Assembly: GCA_945957125.1 (NCBI GenBank)
Contig: CAMFJT010000005.1
Location: 1-63,299, forward strand
Length of the DNA: 63,299 nt
Reading direction: 5' to 3'
Source of the DNA: an uncultured Rhodospirillales bacterium
Lineage (GTDB): Bacteria; Pseudomonadota; Alphaproteobacteria; Reyranellales; Reyranellaceae
The notes under the pieces are model-generated. The model saw only the letters and a list, made by a program, of their open reading frames with translations. It searched no databases and had not been told where the DNA came from. Positions 1 to 10,440 of this stretch are shown piece after piece (within the stretch, counting starts at the first letter, position 1; each line of letters begins with the position of its first letter). Made by a program: the position numbers and the translations under genes.

Positions 1-34
1 ATGATCCAATGTCCGGCAATAAATTCACAACCTC

Positions 35-53
35 GGAGTGGCGCGGTCCCAGC
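35..53. repeat. Single arm of a dispersed inverted repeat
   Basis: The stretch GGAGTGGCGCGGTCCCAGC nearly matches the right arm of the inverted repeat at 14023-14088, between folC and trxA. Only one arm is visible here, because the rest of the leftmost bases (1-34) do not pair with it. It lies just past the stop codon of the first reverse-strand gene, so it may be a decayed element. Nothing else was recognised in bases 1-62. Confidence 0.5.
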
Positions 54-62
54 CAAGACAGC

Positions 63-521
63 TCACGGACCGCTGAACTTCCCGTAGCTCCTATCGGGCG
101 TGCCGCGGAACAGGGACATGTGGGTGTGGGTCGCGACGAACGGGTCACCGACCTTGCGGCGGCCGAGCACGACCGTCGTGCGGCCGGGCCTGTCGAACCT
201 GTCGCCGTTGGGATGGAAGCCGTCCGACTGCCACACGCCCATGCCGACCGCGGTCAGCCGGTCGGCCGAGACGATCGCTTCGACCTTGTCGAGCTCGTAG
301 CGGAAGTTGCGGATCGTGCCCCAGACATTGCGCCACTGCTTCTGCTCGGCCAGCTCCCGGCCGTGCATGAAGTCGGTGAAGGTGCCGAAGGCGATCATGT
401 CGTCGGCGAAGATCGGCCGGGCGCCTTCGTAATCGACGGCGCGGCAGTGCTTCGACAGCGTGTCGAACCAGGCGCGGACGGCGGCGAAGTCGGCGGGGTC
501 GGTCGGCGTGAGCAGGTTCAT
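63..521 (-). CDS. SnoaL-like / NTF2-fold small protein
   Basis: A 152-residue protein of the NTF2-like (SnoaL_3/DUF4440-type) fold. The N-terminal helix and the YEGARPIFADDMIAFG segment resemble the usual start of this fold. The end, with FVATHTHMSLFRG near residue 135, is the typical closing strand, where a VATHTH-like motif lines the pocket. Such proteins are small cytoplasmic enzymes or ligand-binding proteins, and the substrate cannot be told from sequence. The ATG at 521 is chosen because the longer in-frame extension runs antisense through the upstream sppA gene. It is the last gene of a probable trmN6-sppA-snoaL run on the reverse strand, 11 bases after sppA. Confidence 0.8.
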   Translation of the reverse strand: MNLLTPTDPADFAAVRAWFDTLSKHCRAVDYEGARPIFADDMIAFGTFTDFMHGRELAEQKQWRNVWGTIRNFRYELDKVEAIVSADRLTAVGMGVWQSDGFHPNGDRFDRPGRTTVVLGRRKVGDPFVATHTHMSLFRGTPDRSYGKFSGP

Positions 522-532
522 GGTCGGCGATC

Positions 533-1360
533 CTATAGTCCGAAACGTTGCCAGTGGGCCCGTTCTTCCAGCGCGGCGAGGGTCATGGGGCCGATCGATT
601 CGATGCCGCTGCCGAGGCCGAAACGCGCCAGCAGCCTGCGGCGCGCGGCGACGACGGGCAGATGGACCTTGTCGCCGTAGCGCGCCTGCAGCACGGCGCG
701 CAATTCGCCCAGGCTGTCGACCAGCCCCAGCTCGAGCCCGCGCGTGGCCGTCCAGAACTCGCCGGTGAACAGTAGCGAATCGGGGCCCCTCAGCCGCTCG
801 CCGCGGCGCTCGCGCACCCACGCCTTGAAGCCGGCGTGGATCTCGGCCTGCAGGCGCTTGAGGCGTTCGACATCCTCCGGCTTCTCGTCGCGAAAGGGAT
901 CGAGCATCGACTTGTTCTCGCCCGAGGTATGCACGCGGCGCTCGATGCCGAGCTTGGCGATCAGGTCCTTGAACCCGAACCCGGCCGAGACGACGCCGAT
1001 CGAGCCGACGATCGAGGCGCCGTCGGCGACGATCTCGTCCGCCGCGCAGGCGAGCCAATAGCCGCCGGACGCCGCGACATCTTCCACGAACGCGATCACG
1101 GGGAGCTTCTTCTCGCCGGCCAACAGGCGGATGCGTTTGGCGATCAGCGCCGATTGAACCGGCGATCCGCCGGGCGAGTTGATCACCAGCGCCACCGCCT
1201 TCGCGCCGCGCGTGGCGAAGGCGCGGGCCAGCAGTGGCGCGACCGTCTCGATCGACAGGCCGCGCGCGCCGAGCAGGCCGCCGCTGGCGATCACGCCGGA
1301 AAGACGCACCACCGGCACGACCGGGCCGCGGCGAAAGCGATTCCTCAACCAATTGAACAT
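533..1360 (-). CDS. sppA: S49 family signal-peptide peptidase (short SppA/SohB-like)
   Basis: A 275-residue serine protease of family S49, which cleaves leftover signal peptides or other membrane peptides. The family's Ser/Lys dyad is visible: Ser98 in DVAASGGYW and Lys150 in SGENKSMLDPF. The substrate-binding stretch INSPGGSP is near residue 60. The length fits the short single-domain SppA/SohB type, not the ~600-residue double-domain form. The N-terminus has a basic patch but only a weak hydrophobic stretch, so membrane anchoring is uncertain. A GTG at 1369 would add three residues; the ATG at 1360 is preferred. It lies 25 bases downstream of the methyltransferase gene and is probably co-transcribed with it. 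Confidence 0.92.
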   Translation of the reverse strand: MFNWLRNRFRRGPVVPVVRLSGVIASGGLLGARGLSIETVAPLLARAFATRGAKAVALVINSPGGSPVQSALIAKRIRLLAGEKKLPVIAFVEDVAASGGYWLACAADEIVADGASIVGSIGVVSAGFGFKDLIAKLGIERRVHTSGENKSMLDPFRDEKPEDVERLKRLQAEIHAGFKAWVRERRGERLRGPDSLLFTGEFWTATRGLELGLVDSLGELRAVLQARYGDKVHLPVVAARRRLLARFGLGSGIESIGPMTLAALEERAHWQRFGL

Positions 1361-1385
1361 GGCCGGCACTGTCGCGGCGCGCCGG

Positions 1386-2111
1386 CTAGAAGTCTAGCGG
1401 TGCGGCGTGACGCAGGATTGCCTCGGCCGCGTCGGTAAATCCGCCTTCTGGCTTGTGGAGCACGAGCGGCGGCGACTCGGTCACGGAACGGACCTCGCTG
1501 CGGCGTGCCCGCACCAGGACCCGGCCGGCAGGCGGCAACCGCTTGATCGTGAGGGCGCCGCAGCCGAGCCGCACCAGATGAGCGACGATCTCCTCCAGCC
1601 GGTCGCTGCGATGGATGATGGTCAGGGTCCCTGCAGATTCCAGGGCGCCGGTTGCGACCTCCAGCCAGCGGGCGAGGTTCGCACTCGATTCGACGGTGGC
1701 GAGCGCCTTGCTGGGGTCGGGCGAGGGATCGGCGACCGCCGCCGCCAGGTAAGGTGGATTGGTGACCACATCACCGAACCGGGAAAAGACTTCCGGCAAG
1801 GGTCGGGCAATGTCGTGCACCACGGTGCGAACCCGGTCCGTCAAGCCGTTGCAGGCCGCGTTGCGTTCCGCGAGTTGCGCCATCGCCGGCTGCAGCTCGA
1901 TGCCCAGCACCGTGCAGTCGGGCTTGCGCAGGGCGAGGCAAAGGCCGACCGATCCGACGCCGGCGCCGAGATCGAGCACGCGCCCCGCGGGCGCCGGGTC
2001 GACGGCGGCGGCCAGCAGAACGGCGTCGACGGCGACACGATAGCCCCGGCGCGGCTGCAGCAGGCGCACGCGGCCCCCCAACAGGGCATTTTCGGTCAGG
2101 GCCGTTTCCAT
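1386..2111 (-). CDS. TrmN6-like class I methyltransferase (tRNA1Val A37 N6 type)
   Basis: A 241-residue S-adenosylmethionine-dependent methyltransferase. Motif I reads VLDLGAGVGSVGL (about residues 45-57), and the N6-adenine/glutamine-type catalytic motif NPPY is at 118-121. The opening region (LLGGRVRLLQPRRGYRVAVDAVLLAA) is characteristic of the YfiC/TrmN6 group, which methylates A37 of tRNA-Val. The ATG at 2111 is chosen because homologues begin close to this TLTEnallGG-like start; a longer frame to 2201 would run into the divergent ispB gene. The intergenic space to ispB (2112-2182) should hold both promoters. Confidence 0.88.
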   Translation of the reverse strand: METALTENALLGGRVRLLQPRRGYRVAVDAVLLAAAVDPAPAGRVLDLGAGVGSVGLCLALRKPDCTVLGIELQPAMAQLAERNAACNGLTDRVRTVVHDIARPLPEVFSRFGDVVTNPPYLAAAVADPSPDPSKALATVESSANLARWLEVATGALESAGTLTIIHRSDRLEEIVAHLVRLGCGALTIKRLPPAGRVLVRARRSEVRSVTESPPLVLHKPEGGFTDAAEAILRHAAPLDF

Positions 2112-2182
2112 GCTACGCACCTGATAGGCGTCACGACATCGTGTCGCAACATTTTGCACTGCTGGCGGATTATCCTGCGGAT

Positions 2183-3202
2183 ATGGCAAAGGTCGTTTCA
2201 CTCGAAGGCAAGCGCAAGGCTCCCAGCCTGGAGCCGTTGCTCGCGCTCTGCGCCGACGACATGGTGCGCATCGATCGCGAGATCCTCAATCGCATGCGCT
2301 CGCCGGTGGCGCTGATCCCCGAGCTGGCCAATCATCTGGTCGGGGCGGGGGGCAAGCGGATGCGCCCGCTTCTGACGGTGGCTGCGGCGCGCCTGTGCGG
2401 CTATGCGGCGGACGACGACCGGCACATCAAGCTGGCGACCTGCGTGGAGTTCATCCATTCGGCAACGCTGCTGCACGACGACGTGGTCGATGTCAGCGCG
2501 CTGCGACGCGGCAAGCCGACGGCCAACTCCGTGTGGGGCGACAAGGCCTCGGTGCTGGTCGGCGACTTTTTGTTCACGCGCTCTTTCGAGCTGATGGTCG
2601 ATGTCGGCTCGCTCGACATCCTGGGCGTGCTGTCGCGCGCCTCCTCGACCATCGCTGAGGGCGAGGTGCTGCAGCTCGTCACGCAGCGCGACATCAGCAC
2701 GCCCGAGGCGACCTATCTCGAAGTGATCAAGGCCAAGACCGCCAAGCTGTTCGCCGCGGCTGCCGAGGTCGGCGCCATGGTCGCCGGCCGCGACGGGCCC
2801 GAGCGCGTTGCGCTCGAGAGCTTCGGCATGAATCTCGGCATCGCTTTCCAGCTCGTCGACGATGCGCTCGACTATGCCGGCCGGGAAGCCAAGCTCGGCA
2901 AGAGCGTCGGCGACGATTTCCGCGAGGGCAAGATCACCCTTCCGGTCATCCTGTCCTTCCTGCGCGGCGGCGCGGTCGATCGCGAGTTCTGGAAACGCAC
3001 CATCGAGCGACTCGATCAGCGCGACGAGGACCTGCAGCAGGCGCAGTTGCTGATCGAGCGGCACCATGCGCTGGGCGACACGTTCGAGCGGGCTCGCCAT
3101 TACGGCGCCATGGCACGCGACGCGCTCGGCCTGTTCACGGATTCGCCGTTGAAGTCGGCGCTGCTGGAGGCGGTGGACTTCGCCATCGACCGGGCGCACT
3201 AA
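2183..3202 (+). CDS. ispB: Long-chain polyprenyl diphosphate synthase
   Basis: A 339-residue trans-prenyltransferase that condenses isopentenyl diphosphate units into the C40-C50 chain of the ubiquinone side chain. The first aspartate-rich motif is DDVVD at 99-103, followed by [13 protein letters not shown]. The second is DDALD near residue 226, followed by [20 protein letters not shown], the usual IspB layout. The product length (octa- or decaprenyl) cannot be read from the sequence. The ATG at 2183 is preferred over an in-frame start 14 codons earlier because homologues open with a short basic stretch before the helix. It is divergent from the trmN6-like gene and 10 bases ahead of glpK. Confidence 0.93.
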   Translation: MAKVVSLEGKRKAPSLEPLLALCADDMVRIDREILNRMRSPVALIPELANHLVGAGGKRMRPLLTVAAARLCGYAADDDRHIKLATCVEFIHSATLLHDDVVDVSALRRGKPTANSVWGDKASVLVGDFLFTRSFELMVDVGSLDILGVLSRASSTIAEGEVLQLVTQRDISTPEATYLEVIKAKTAKLFAAAAEVGAMVAGRDGPERVALESFGMNLGIAFQLVDDALDYAGREAKLGKSVGDDFREGKITLPVILSFLRGGAVDREFWKRTIERLDQRDEDLQQAQLLIERHHALGDTFERARHYGAMARDALGLFTDSPLKSALLEAVDFAIDRAH

Positions 3203-3212
3203 TCGCGGCCTC

Positions 3213-4697
<1,485 letters not shown>

Positions 4698-4704
4698 CCT
4701 TCAT

Positions 4705-4804
4705 GTTCCTCGCCCCCGCTAGGGCGAGAGGCTAGGAGAGGGGGTTACAGGCGATGTGCGCAACCCCCCTCTCCCAACCTCTCCCCCTAGCGGGGGCGAG
4801 GAGC
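4705..4804. repeat. Long inverted-repeat element (C/G-rich REP-like)
   Basis: Left arm TCCTCGCCCCCGCTAGGG, continuing with GAGAGG and GGAGAGGGGGTT, is mirrored by AACCCCCCTCTCC and then CCCCTAGCGGGGGCGAGGA on the right. The arms are separated by about 16 bases and have small internal mismatches. It fills most of the gap between glpK and the DUF2442 gene. It could fold into a long RNA hairpin that ends glpK transcription, although no T-run follows. Confidence 0.75.
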
Positions 4805-4855
4805 ATGAGCGAGGAGATGGAGGAGAGCGGGCGAAGTCCCCAGGAAACTGGATCG

Positions 4856-5131
4856 ATGACCCGGTATGCAATCAAGCGCGCCACGCCGCGATCCGACTTC
4901 ACGGTCGCGATCGAATGGGCGGACGGTTCTGCGAGCAAGGTCGATTTCCGTCCGGAGATTGCACGCGGCGGTGCTTTGGCTTCGCTGGGAGAACCGGCCG
5001 TCTTTCTGCACCGGCTCTTCGTGCAGTCCGCGGGCGAAAGTCTGGCTTGGGAAACGTCGTCCGGCCTGTTCGATTTCCACGCTGACGAGCTTTGGCAAAG
5101 GACGCACGCCAAGCCCGTGGCTGCCGAGTAG
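4856..5131 (+). CDS. DUF2442 domain protein
   Basis: A 91-residue protein resembling DUF2442: a short strand-rich fold in which a cis-acting segment (FTVAIEWADGSASKVDFRPEI) is followed by a region ending LFDFHADELW. DUF2442 proteins often sit near toxin-like partners such as DUF4160, but no partner is visible here. The ATG at 4856 has AGGAA nine bases upstream. An in-frame ATG at 4805 lies against the right arm of the inverted repeat and is less likely. Function unknown. Confidence 0.75.
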   Translation: MTRYAIKRATPRSDFTVAIEWADGSASKVDFRPEIARGGALASLGEPAVFLHRLFVQSAGESLAWETSSGLFDFHADELWQRTHAKPVAAE

Positions 5132-5174
5132 AGCGCTTGCTGCCCGCGCGGCGCGCCACTAGGTTGCGCGCGCC

Positions 5175-5927
5175 ATGCGCTCCCTTGCCAATCCCGTCTA
5201 TTGCGGTGTCGACACCACCGATCTCGCCCAGGCCACGAAGCTGATCCAGTCGATCGCCGGGGGGCCGAAGCCCGCCGTCGGCGGCATCAAGCTCGGCCTC
5301 GAATTCTTCCTCGCCCACGGCGCGCCGGGCGTGCGCTATGCCTTTCCGACGCCGGTGCGGGCCACCGGGGTGGGCTTCTTCCTCGATCTCAAGCTGCACG
5401 ATATTCCCAATACGGTGGCCGGCGGCATCCGCGCCGTCGTCGAGCTGGCGCCGACCTTCATCACCATCCATGCGAGCGGCGGACGGGAGATGCTGAAGGC
5501 GGCCGTCGACGAGGCGGCTTCCCAGGCGGCGAAGCTCAACGTGGAGCGCCCGAAGCTCTTGGGCGTCACGGTGCTGACCTCGCTCGACCGGTCCGACCTC
5601 GAGGCGACCGGCGTCAACGCCGACCCCTCGGACCAGGTGCTGCGCCTGGCAGGGTTGGCGCGCGACAGCGGGCTCGACGGCGTGATCTGCTCACCGCTCG
5701 AGATCGCCGTGCTGCGCCGGCAATGCGGGCCGGACTTCGTGCTCATGGTTCCCGGCATCCGGCCCGTCGGCAGCGCGGCCAACGACCAGAAGCGGGCGAT
5801 GACGCCGCGCCAGGCGGTCGAGCTGGGGGCAACCAACCTCGTCGTCGGCCGGCCGATCTACACCGCGGCCGATCCGCGCGCGGCGGCCGAAGCGATCGCC
5901 CGCGAGGCCGGGGTCAACGACCTGTGA
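5175..5927 (+). CDS. pyrF: Orotidine 5'-phosphate decarboxylase
   Basis: A 250-residue TIM-barrel enzyme that makes UMP from orotidine monophosphate, the last step of de novo pyrimidine synthesis. The catalytic Asp-Lys-Asp array is seen in FLDLKLHDIPNTV (residues 69-81), with the earlier strand KLGLEFF supplying the substrate lysine. The phosphate-loop region near the C-terminus reads VPGIRP and later LGATNLVVGRPI. Its TGA overlaps the GTG start of trpF, so the two are translationally coupled. Confidence 0.95.
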   Translation: MRSLANPVYCGVDTTDLAQATKLIQSIAGGPKPAVGGIKLGLEFFLAHGAPGVRYAFPTPVRATGVGFFLDLKLHDIPNTVAGGIRAVVELAPTFITIHASGGREMLKAAVDEAASQAAKLNVERPKLLGVTVLTSLDRSDLEATGVNADPSDQVLRLAGLARDSGLDGVICSPLEIAVLRRQCGPDFVLMVPGIRPVGSAANDQKRAMTPRQAVELGATNLVVGRPIYTAADPRAAAEAIAREAGVNDL

Positions 5928-6559
5928 CGGTAGAGGCCAAGATCTGCGGCCTCTCGACCGCTGAAACGGTCGAAGCCGCGGTGGACGCGGGGGCGCGCTT
6001 CGTGGGCTTCGTCACCTATCCGAAGTCGCCGCGCCACGTCTCGACCGAAGCGATGCGCACGCTGGGCGCTCTCGTGCCGAGATCGGTCACGCGCGTCGGC
6101 CTGTTCGTCGATCCCGACGATGCGCTGCTCGACGAGAGGCTGGCCACCGGCGCGCTCGACCTGTTGCAGCTCCATGGCCGCGAGACGCCGCAGCGCGTGG
6201 CCGCGATCCGCCAGCGCACTGGCAAGCCGGTCATGAAGGCGATCAATGTCGGTGCCGCAAGCGACGTCGAGCAGGGCATCGCGGCGTATGGCGGTGTCGT
6301 GGACTGGCTGATGTTCGACGCCGCTGCGGGCACCCTGCCGGGCGGCAATGCCCATGCCTTCGACTGGACCTTCCTGTCCGGCCGGACCGTACCGGTGCCG
6401 TGGTTCCTGGCAGGTGGTCTCAATCCCGGCAACGTCGCCGAGGCCGTGCGCGTCACCGGCGCACGGATCGTCGATGTTTCCTCTGGCGTCGAGGAGAGTC
6501 GCGGTGTGAAATCGCCCGCGTTGATCCGCGCCTTCCTCGCCCGCGTGAAGGCGCTCTGA
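5924..6559 (+). CDS. trpF: Phosphoribosylanthranilate isomerase
   Basis: A 211-residue TIM-barrel isomerase acting third in tryptophan synthesis from chorismate. KICGLS at residues 5-10 carries the catalytic cysteine. The general-acid aspartate lies in the WLMFDAAAG segment near residue 125. The phosphate-binding C-terminus reads FLAGGLNPGNV and VDVSSGVEESRGVKS. The start is a GTG at 5924 that overlaps the pyrF stop (GTGA). A longer frame upstream is the out-of-frame shadow of pyrF. It is followed 10 bases later by the RidA-like gene. Confidence 0.95.
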   Translation: MTVEAKICGLSTAETVEAAVDAGARFVGFVTYPKSPRHVSTEAMRTLGALVPRSVTRVGLFVDPDDALLDERLATGALDLLQLHGRETPQRVAAIRQRTGKPVMKAINVGAASDVEQGIAAYGGVVDWLMFDAAAGTLPGGNAHAFDWTFLSGRTVPVPWFLAGGLNPGNVAEAVRVTGARIVDVSSGVEESRGVKSPALIRAFLARVKAL

Positions 6560-6569
6560 AAGGAATTCC

Positions 6570-7175
6570 ATGAAGACCGAACAGCGGCTGCAGGAGCTCG
6601 GTATCGAGCTGGCCACGCCGACCTCGCCGATGGCGAACTACGTCAACGCCGTGCGCACCGGCAACCTGCTCTATCTCGCCGGCAAAGGGCCGGGCCTGCC
6701 CGGCAAGCCGCTGCCGACCGGCAAGGTCGGACGCGACTTCACCGTCGAGCAGGCTTACGGTCATGCGCGCGAGACGGGCCTCAGCCTGATCGCCGTGATG
6801 AAGGCCGAGCTCGGCGACCTCGATCGCGTCAAGCGCATCGTCAAGGTGCTGGGTATGGTCAATGCCATCCCCGAGTTCGGCCAGCAGCCCGAGGTGATCA
6901 ACGGCTGCTCCGATCTGTTCGTCGAGGTGTTCGGCGATCGCGGCCGCCATGCGCGCTCGGCAGTCGGCATGGGCTCGTTGCCGCGCGGCATCCCGGTCGA
7001 GATCGAGGTGATCGTCGAGGTCGAGGCTGACCAGCCGGCACCGGCCGCCGTCGCGGCCAAGCCGAAGGCCGCCGCGAAGCGGGCGGCGCCCAAGCGCGCG
7101 CCGGCCCCTAAGCCGGTGCCGAAGGTCGCTCCCAAGGCGGCAAAGAAGAAGGCTGCCAAGAAGAAAAAGAGCTAG
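6570..7175 (+). CDS. RidA family protein with lysine/alanine-rich C-terminal tail
   Basis: A 201-residue protein. Residues 1-152 are a complete RidA/YjgF-like domain. RidA proteins hydrolyse reactive enamines and imines released by PLP enzymes. The conserved arginine that binds the carboxylate is seen in HARSAVG (Arg129), before the PRGIPVEIEVIVEVE strand. Residues 153-201 are an Ala/Pro/Lys tail with 14 lysines and 2 arginines, ending KKKAAKKKKS, much like a histone-H1-type nucleic-acid-binding tail. AAGGAAT precedes the ATG. It sits between trpF and trpB, three bases before trpB. The context suggests it clears intermediates leaking from tryptophan synthase; the role of the tail is unknown. 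Confidence 0.88.
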   Translation: MKTEQRLQELGIELATPTSPMANYVNAVRTGNLLYLAGKGPGLPGKPLPTGKVGRDFTVEQAYGHARETGLSLIAVMKAELGDLDRVKRIVKVLGMVNAIPEFGQQPEVINGCSDLFVEVFGDRGRHARSAVGMGSLPRGIPVEIEVIVEVEADQPAPAAVAAKPKAAAKRAAPKRAPAPKPVPKVAPKAAKKKAAKKKKS

Positions 7176-7178
7176 GCG

Positions 7179-8393
7179 ATGACGAGCACCCCCAACAGCT
7201 TCCGCGTCGGTCCTGACGAGCGCGGCCATTTCGGCATCTTCGGCGGACGCTACGTCGCCGAGACGTTGATGCCGCTGATCCTCGATCTCGAGAAGGCGTA
7301 CAACGAGGCCAAGGTCGATCCCGCCTTCCAGGGCGAGCTGAAGTCGTTGGCGACGCACTACGCCGGCCGGCCGAGTCCGCTCTACTACGCCCGGCGCTTA
7401 ACCCAGCATCTCGGCGGCGCCAAGGTCTATCTCAAGCGCGAGGAGCTGAACCACACCGGCTCGCACAAGATCAACAACGTGCTGGGCCAGGTGCTGCTGG
7501 CCAAGCGGATGGGCAAGACGCGGGTGATCGCCGAGACCGGCGCGGGCCAGCATGGCGTGGCCACCGCGACGGCCTGCGCGCTGTTCGACATTCCCTGCGT
7601 GGTCTTCATGGGCGCCCTCGACGTCGAGCGCCAGGCGCCGAACGTGGCGCGCATGCGGATGCTGGGCGCCGAGGTGCGGCCGGTGAAGGCGGGCGCGGCG
7701 ACGCTCAAGGACGCGATGAACGATGCGCTGCGCGACTGGGTGGCGACGTGCGACACCACGTTCTACTGCATCGGCACGGTGGCGGGGCCGCATCCCTATC
7801 CCGCCATGGTGCGCGACTTCCAGTGCGTGATCGGTGACGAGACCCGCGCGCAGATGATGGAGGCCGAAGGCCGCCTGCCCGACACGCTGGTCGCCTGCAT
7901 CGGCGGCGGCTCGAACGCGATGGGTCTGTTCCACCCCTTCCTCGACGATCCCGGCGTGCGCATCGTCGGCGTCGAGGCCGCGGGTCACGGCATCGAGACC
8001 GGCCAGCATGCCGCCTCGCTCACCGGCGGACGGCCGGGCGTGCTGCACGGCAACCTGACCTACCTGCTGCAGGACAAGGAAGGCCAGATCACCGAAGCGC
8101 ATTCGATCTCGGCCGGCCTCGACTATCCGGGTATCGGCCCCGAGCATTCGTGGCTCAAGGAGAACGGCCGGGTCGAGTACGTCTCGGCGACCGACGACGA
8201 GGCGGTCGCGGCGTTCCAGCTCCTGTGCAAGCTGGAGGGCATCATCCCCGCGCTCGAATCGGCGCACGCCGTGGCGCACGTCATGAAGCTCGCCCCGACC
8301 CTGCCGAAGGACAACCTGCTGGTGATGAACCTCTCCGGCCGCGGCGACAAGGACGTCCCGCAGATCGCCGCGCGCCTGGGAATGAAGGCCTGA
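7179..8393 (+). CDS. trpB: Tryptophan synthase beta chain
   Basis: A 404-residue fold-type II PLP enzyme joining indole and serine to make tryptophan. The PLP lysine is Lys97 in [10 protein letters not shown], and the phosphate-binding loop GGGSNA lies near residue 240. The N-terminus [15 protein letters not shown] is canonical TrpB1. Two bases after its stop comes trpA, so both subunits of the alpha2-beta2 enzyme come from one message. Confidence 0.97.
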   Translation: MTSTPNSFRVGPDERGHFGIFGGRYVAETLMPLILDLEKAYNEAKVDPAFQGELKSLATHYAGRPSPLYYARRLTQHLGGAKVYLKREELNHTGSHKINNVLGQVLLAKRMGKTRVIAETGAGQHGVATATACALFDIPCVVFMGALDVERQAPNVARMRMLGAEVRPVKAGAATLKDAMNDALRDWVATCDTTFYCIGTVAGPHPYPAMVRDFQCVIGDETRAQMMEAEGRLPDTLVACIGGGSNAMGLFHPFLDDPGVRIVGVEAAGHGIETGQHAASLTGGRPGVLHGNLTYLLQDKEGQITEAHSISAGLDYPGIGPEHSWLKENGRVEYVSATDDEAVAAFQLLCKLEGIIPALESAHAVAHVMKLAPTLPKDNLLVMNLSGRGDKDVPQIAARLGMKA

Positions 8394-8395
8394 TC

Positions 8396-9229
8396 ATGAG
8401 CCGTATCGAGAAGCGTTTCGCCAAGCTGAAGGCCGACAAGCGGGCCGGCTTCGTGGCCTATGTCAGCGCCGGCGATCCCGACGTGACGCTGGGCTACCAG
8501 ATCCTCAAGGGCCTGCCCGGCGCGGGCGCCGACCTGATCGAGCTCGGCATGCCGTTCACCGATCCGATGGCCGACGGTCCGTCGGTCGATGCCGCGGGCC
8601 AGCGCGCGCTCAAGGCGGGCATCACGGTCGATGCCATCTTCGACATGGTGCGCCGCTTCCGGCGGGAGACCGGCGACGACGACACGCCGATCCTGCTGAT
8701 GGGCTATTACAATCTCGTCTATCAGCGCGGCGTCGAGAAATTCTGCAAGGATGCCGCGGCCGCGGGCATCGACGGCTTCATCCTGGTCGACCTGCCACCC
8801 GAGGAAGCCGACGCGCTGAAGCCGCATGCGGTCGCCGCCGGCATCGACACGGTGCTGCTGACCGCGCCGACGACCGACGACAAGCGCCTGCCGGCGGTGC
8901 TGCGATACTCGTCGGGCTTCATCTACTTCGTGTCGGTGCTCGGCATCACCGGCACCCGCTCGGCGACCGAGGAGTCGGTGCGCGAGCACGTCGCGCGCAT
9001 CAAGCGTCACTCCGACCTGCCGGTCGGCGTCGGATTCGGCATCAAGACGCCGGAGCAGGCTGCGATGATCGCGCGCCATGCCGATGCCGCCGTCGTCGGC
9101 TCGGCGATCGTCGACAAGGTGAAGGTCGCGCTCGACGAGCACGGCAAGCCGAAGCCCGACCTCGTCGCCGGCGTCCTCGCCTTCGTGAAGACGCTCGCGG
9201 ACGGTGTGCGGAGCGTGCGCAAGGGTTAG
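8396..9229 (+). CDS. trpA: Tryptophan synthase alpha chain
   Basis: A 277-residue TIM barrel that splits indole-3-glycerol phosphate and passes indole to TrpB. The catalytic acids are Glu49 (DLIELGMPFTDP) and Asp60 (PMADGP). The phosphate-binding stretch GVGFGIKTPEQA and VVGSAIV lie near the end. The ATG at 8396 is two bases after trpB. No trpE, trpD or trpC gene is in the window, so the pathway is split, as is usual in this class. Confidence 0.97.
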   Translation: MSRIEKRFAKLKADKRAGFVAYVSAGDPDVTLGYQILKGLPGAGADLIELGMPFTDPMADGPSVDAAGQRALKAGITVDAIFDMVRRFRRETGDDDTPILLMGYYNLVYQRGVEKFCKDAAAAGIDGFILVDLPPEEADALKPHAVAAGIDTVLLTAPTTDDKRLPAVLRYSSGFIYFVSVLGITGTRSATEESVREHVARIKRHSDLPVGVGFGIKTPEQAAMIARHADAAVVGSAIVDKVKVALDEHGKPKPDLVAGVLAFVKTLADGVRSVRKG

Positions 9230-9391
9230 CGCAGTACCGCGACTGTTTCGTTTCAGGGAGTCTTTTGCCGGGCGCGCCCCCAGCGAAAAACGTCTGTGAT
9301 CAAAGGGTGGAGGGCGGTCCGTTGTCATTGTCTCGCTCACCTTCAGGTCCTATATGCGCGCCAGTCATTCGGTGATGCGAGGAGAGGCGTA

Positions 9392-9748
9392 ATGGACAAG
9401 TCCACAGACACGTTGGACAGGCTTCACCGGATCTTCATCGACGCGCTGGATCTCCTCGACATGCAAGGACGCGAGCCCGATCGCTGGGAGGAGGAATGCC
9501 TCTCCTATGCGCTCGGCGCGATGGCGTGCGGTCTGTATCCCGCCGCCGAGGTGGAGCTCGCGGCATTCTCCCGGCCCGGCTCGCAGCGGTCGGCCGAGGA
9601 GCTCGTCCTGCTCGAAGGCAAGCCGCGCCGCTTCACGAAGTCGATGCTGCGCCATGGCATCGAATATGTTCTCAATCGTCCGGGCCAGACGCCGGTTCCG
9701 GCGGCAAGCCACCTCGCCGTCCGCAATTTCCTGGGCGCGTCGCTCTGA
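9392..9748 (+). CDS. Hypothetical protein, 118 aa
   Basis: Not recognised. The ATG at 9392 has a good GAGGAGAGG ribosome site seven or so bases upstream. The protein is soluble and acidic in its first half (helical, RIFIDALDLLDMQGREPDRWEEE). A region SRPGSQRSAEEL follows, then a basic stretch GKPRRFTKSMLRHGIEYVL. It has no signal peptide and no cysteine pair. It follows trpA by 162 bases and converges on the MBL hydrolase, with only seven bases between stops. It is probably a lineage-specific regulatory or structural protein; no function is proposed. Confidence 0.65.
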   Translation: MDKSTDTLDRLHRIFIDALDLLDMQGREPDRWEEECLSYALGAMACGLYPAAEVELAAFSRPGSQRSAEELVLLEGKPRRFTKSMLRHGIEYVLNRPGQTPVPAASHLAVRNFLGASL

Positions 9749-9755
9749 TGGCGGC

Positions 9756-10409
9756 TCAATCGTCGTCGAACAGCAGGTCGGCGACGTAGGGGTTGGTCTT
9801 GCGCTCCCAGCCGAAGGTCGAGGGCTGGCCGTGGCCGGGCACGAACTGGATGTCGTCGCCCAGCGGCCACAGGCCGGTGCGGATCGAGTTCACGAGCTGG
9901 TCGTGGTTGCCGCGCGGGATGTCGCTGCGGCCGACCGAGCCGCGGAACAGCACGTCGCCCACGAAGGCGATCTTCGACGGCTTGTGCACGAACACGACAT
10001 GGCCCGGCGTATGCCCGGGGCAGTGCACGACATCGAGCGTGAGCTTGCCCACGCTCACCGTCTCGCCGTTCTCCAGCCAGCGGTCGGGCACGAACGGCTT
10101 GTAGACCGGAAAGTTGTATTTCGCGCCCGACGCCGGCAGCGCCTCGATCAGGAAGAGGTCGTCGCGATGCGGACCCTCGATCTTCACGCCGTAATGCTCG
10201 GCCATCGTGCCGGCGGCGGAGGCGTGGTCGACATGGCCGTGGGTGAGCAGCACCTTGGTGATCTTGACGCCCTGGTTCTCGATCTCCTGTCGCAGCAGGT
10301 CGAAGTCGCCGCCGGGATCGACGGCGGTACCTTCCATCGTCTCGTCGTCCCAGATGAGGGAGCAATTCTGCTGGAACGGCGTGACGGGGGCGATCAGGAC
10401 CTTGAGCAT
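9756..10409 (-). CDS. MBL-fold hydrolase (glyoxalase II / YcbL-like)
   Basis: A 217-residue metallo-beta-lactamase-fold hydrolase. The metal motif THGHVDH (His57, His59, Asp61, His62) is followed by CPGHTPGH and FVGDVLF, the ligands of a binuclear Zn/Fe site. The small size and lack of the C-terminal helical domain of GloB place it with YcbL-like thioesterases rather than true glyoxalase II. The final residues LLFDDD are acidic. The ATG at 10409 lies 31 bases from the divergent dac start, so the promoters overlap or sit inside the coding regions. Confidence 0.88.
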   Translation of the reverse strand: MLKVLIAPVTPFQQNCSLIWDDETMEGTAVDPGGDFDLLRQEIENQGVKITKVLLTHGHVDHASAAGTMAEHYGVKIEGPHRDDLFLIEALPASGAKYNFPVYKPFVPDRWLENGETVSVGKLTLDVVHCPGHTPGHVVFVHKPSKIAFVGDVLFRGSVGRSDIPRGNHDQLVNSIRTGLWPLGDDIQFVPGHGQPSTFGWERKTNPYVADLLFDDD

Positions 10410-10440
10410 GGAACCGATGTAATGGCATGAATCGGCCGGA

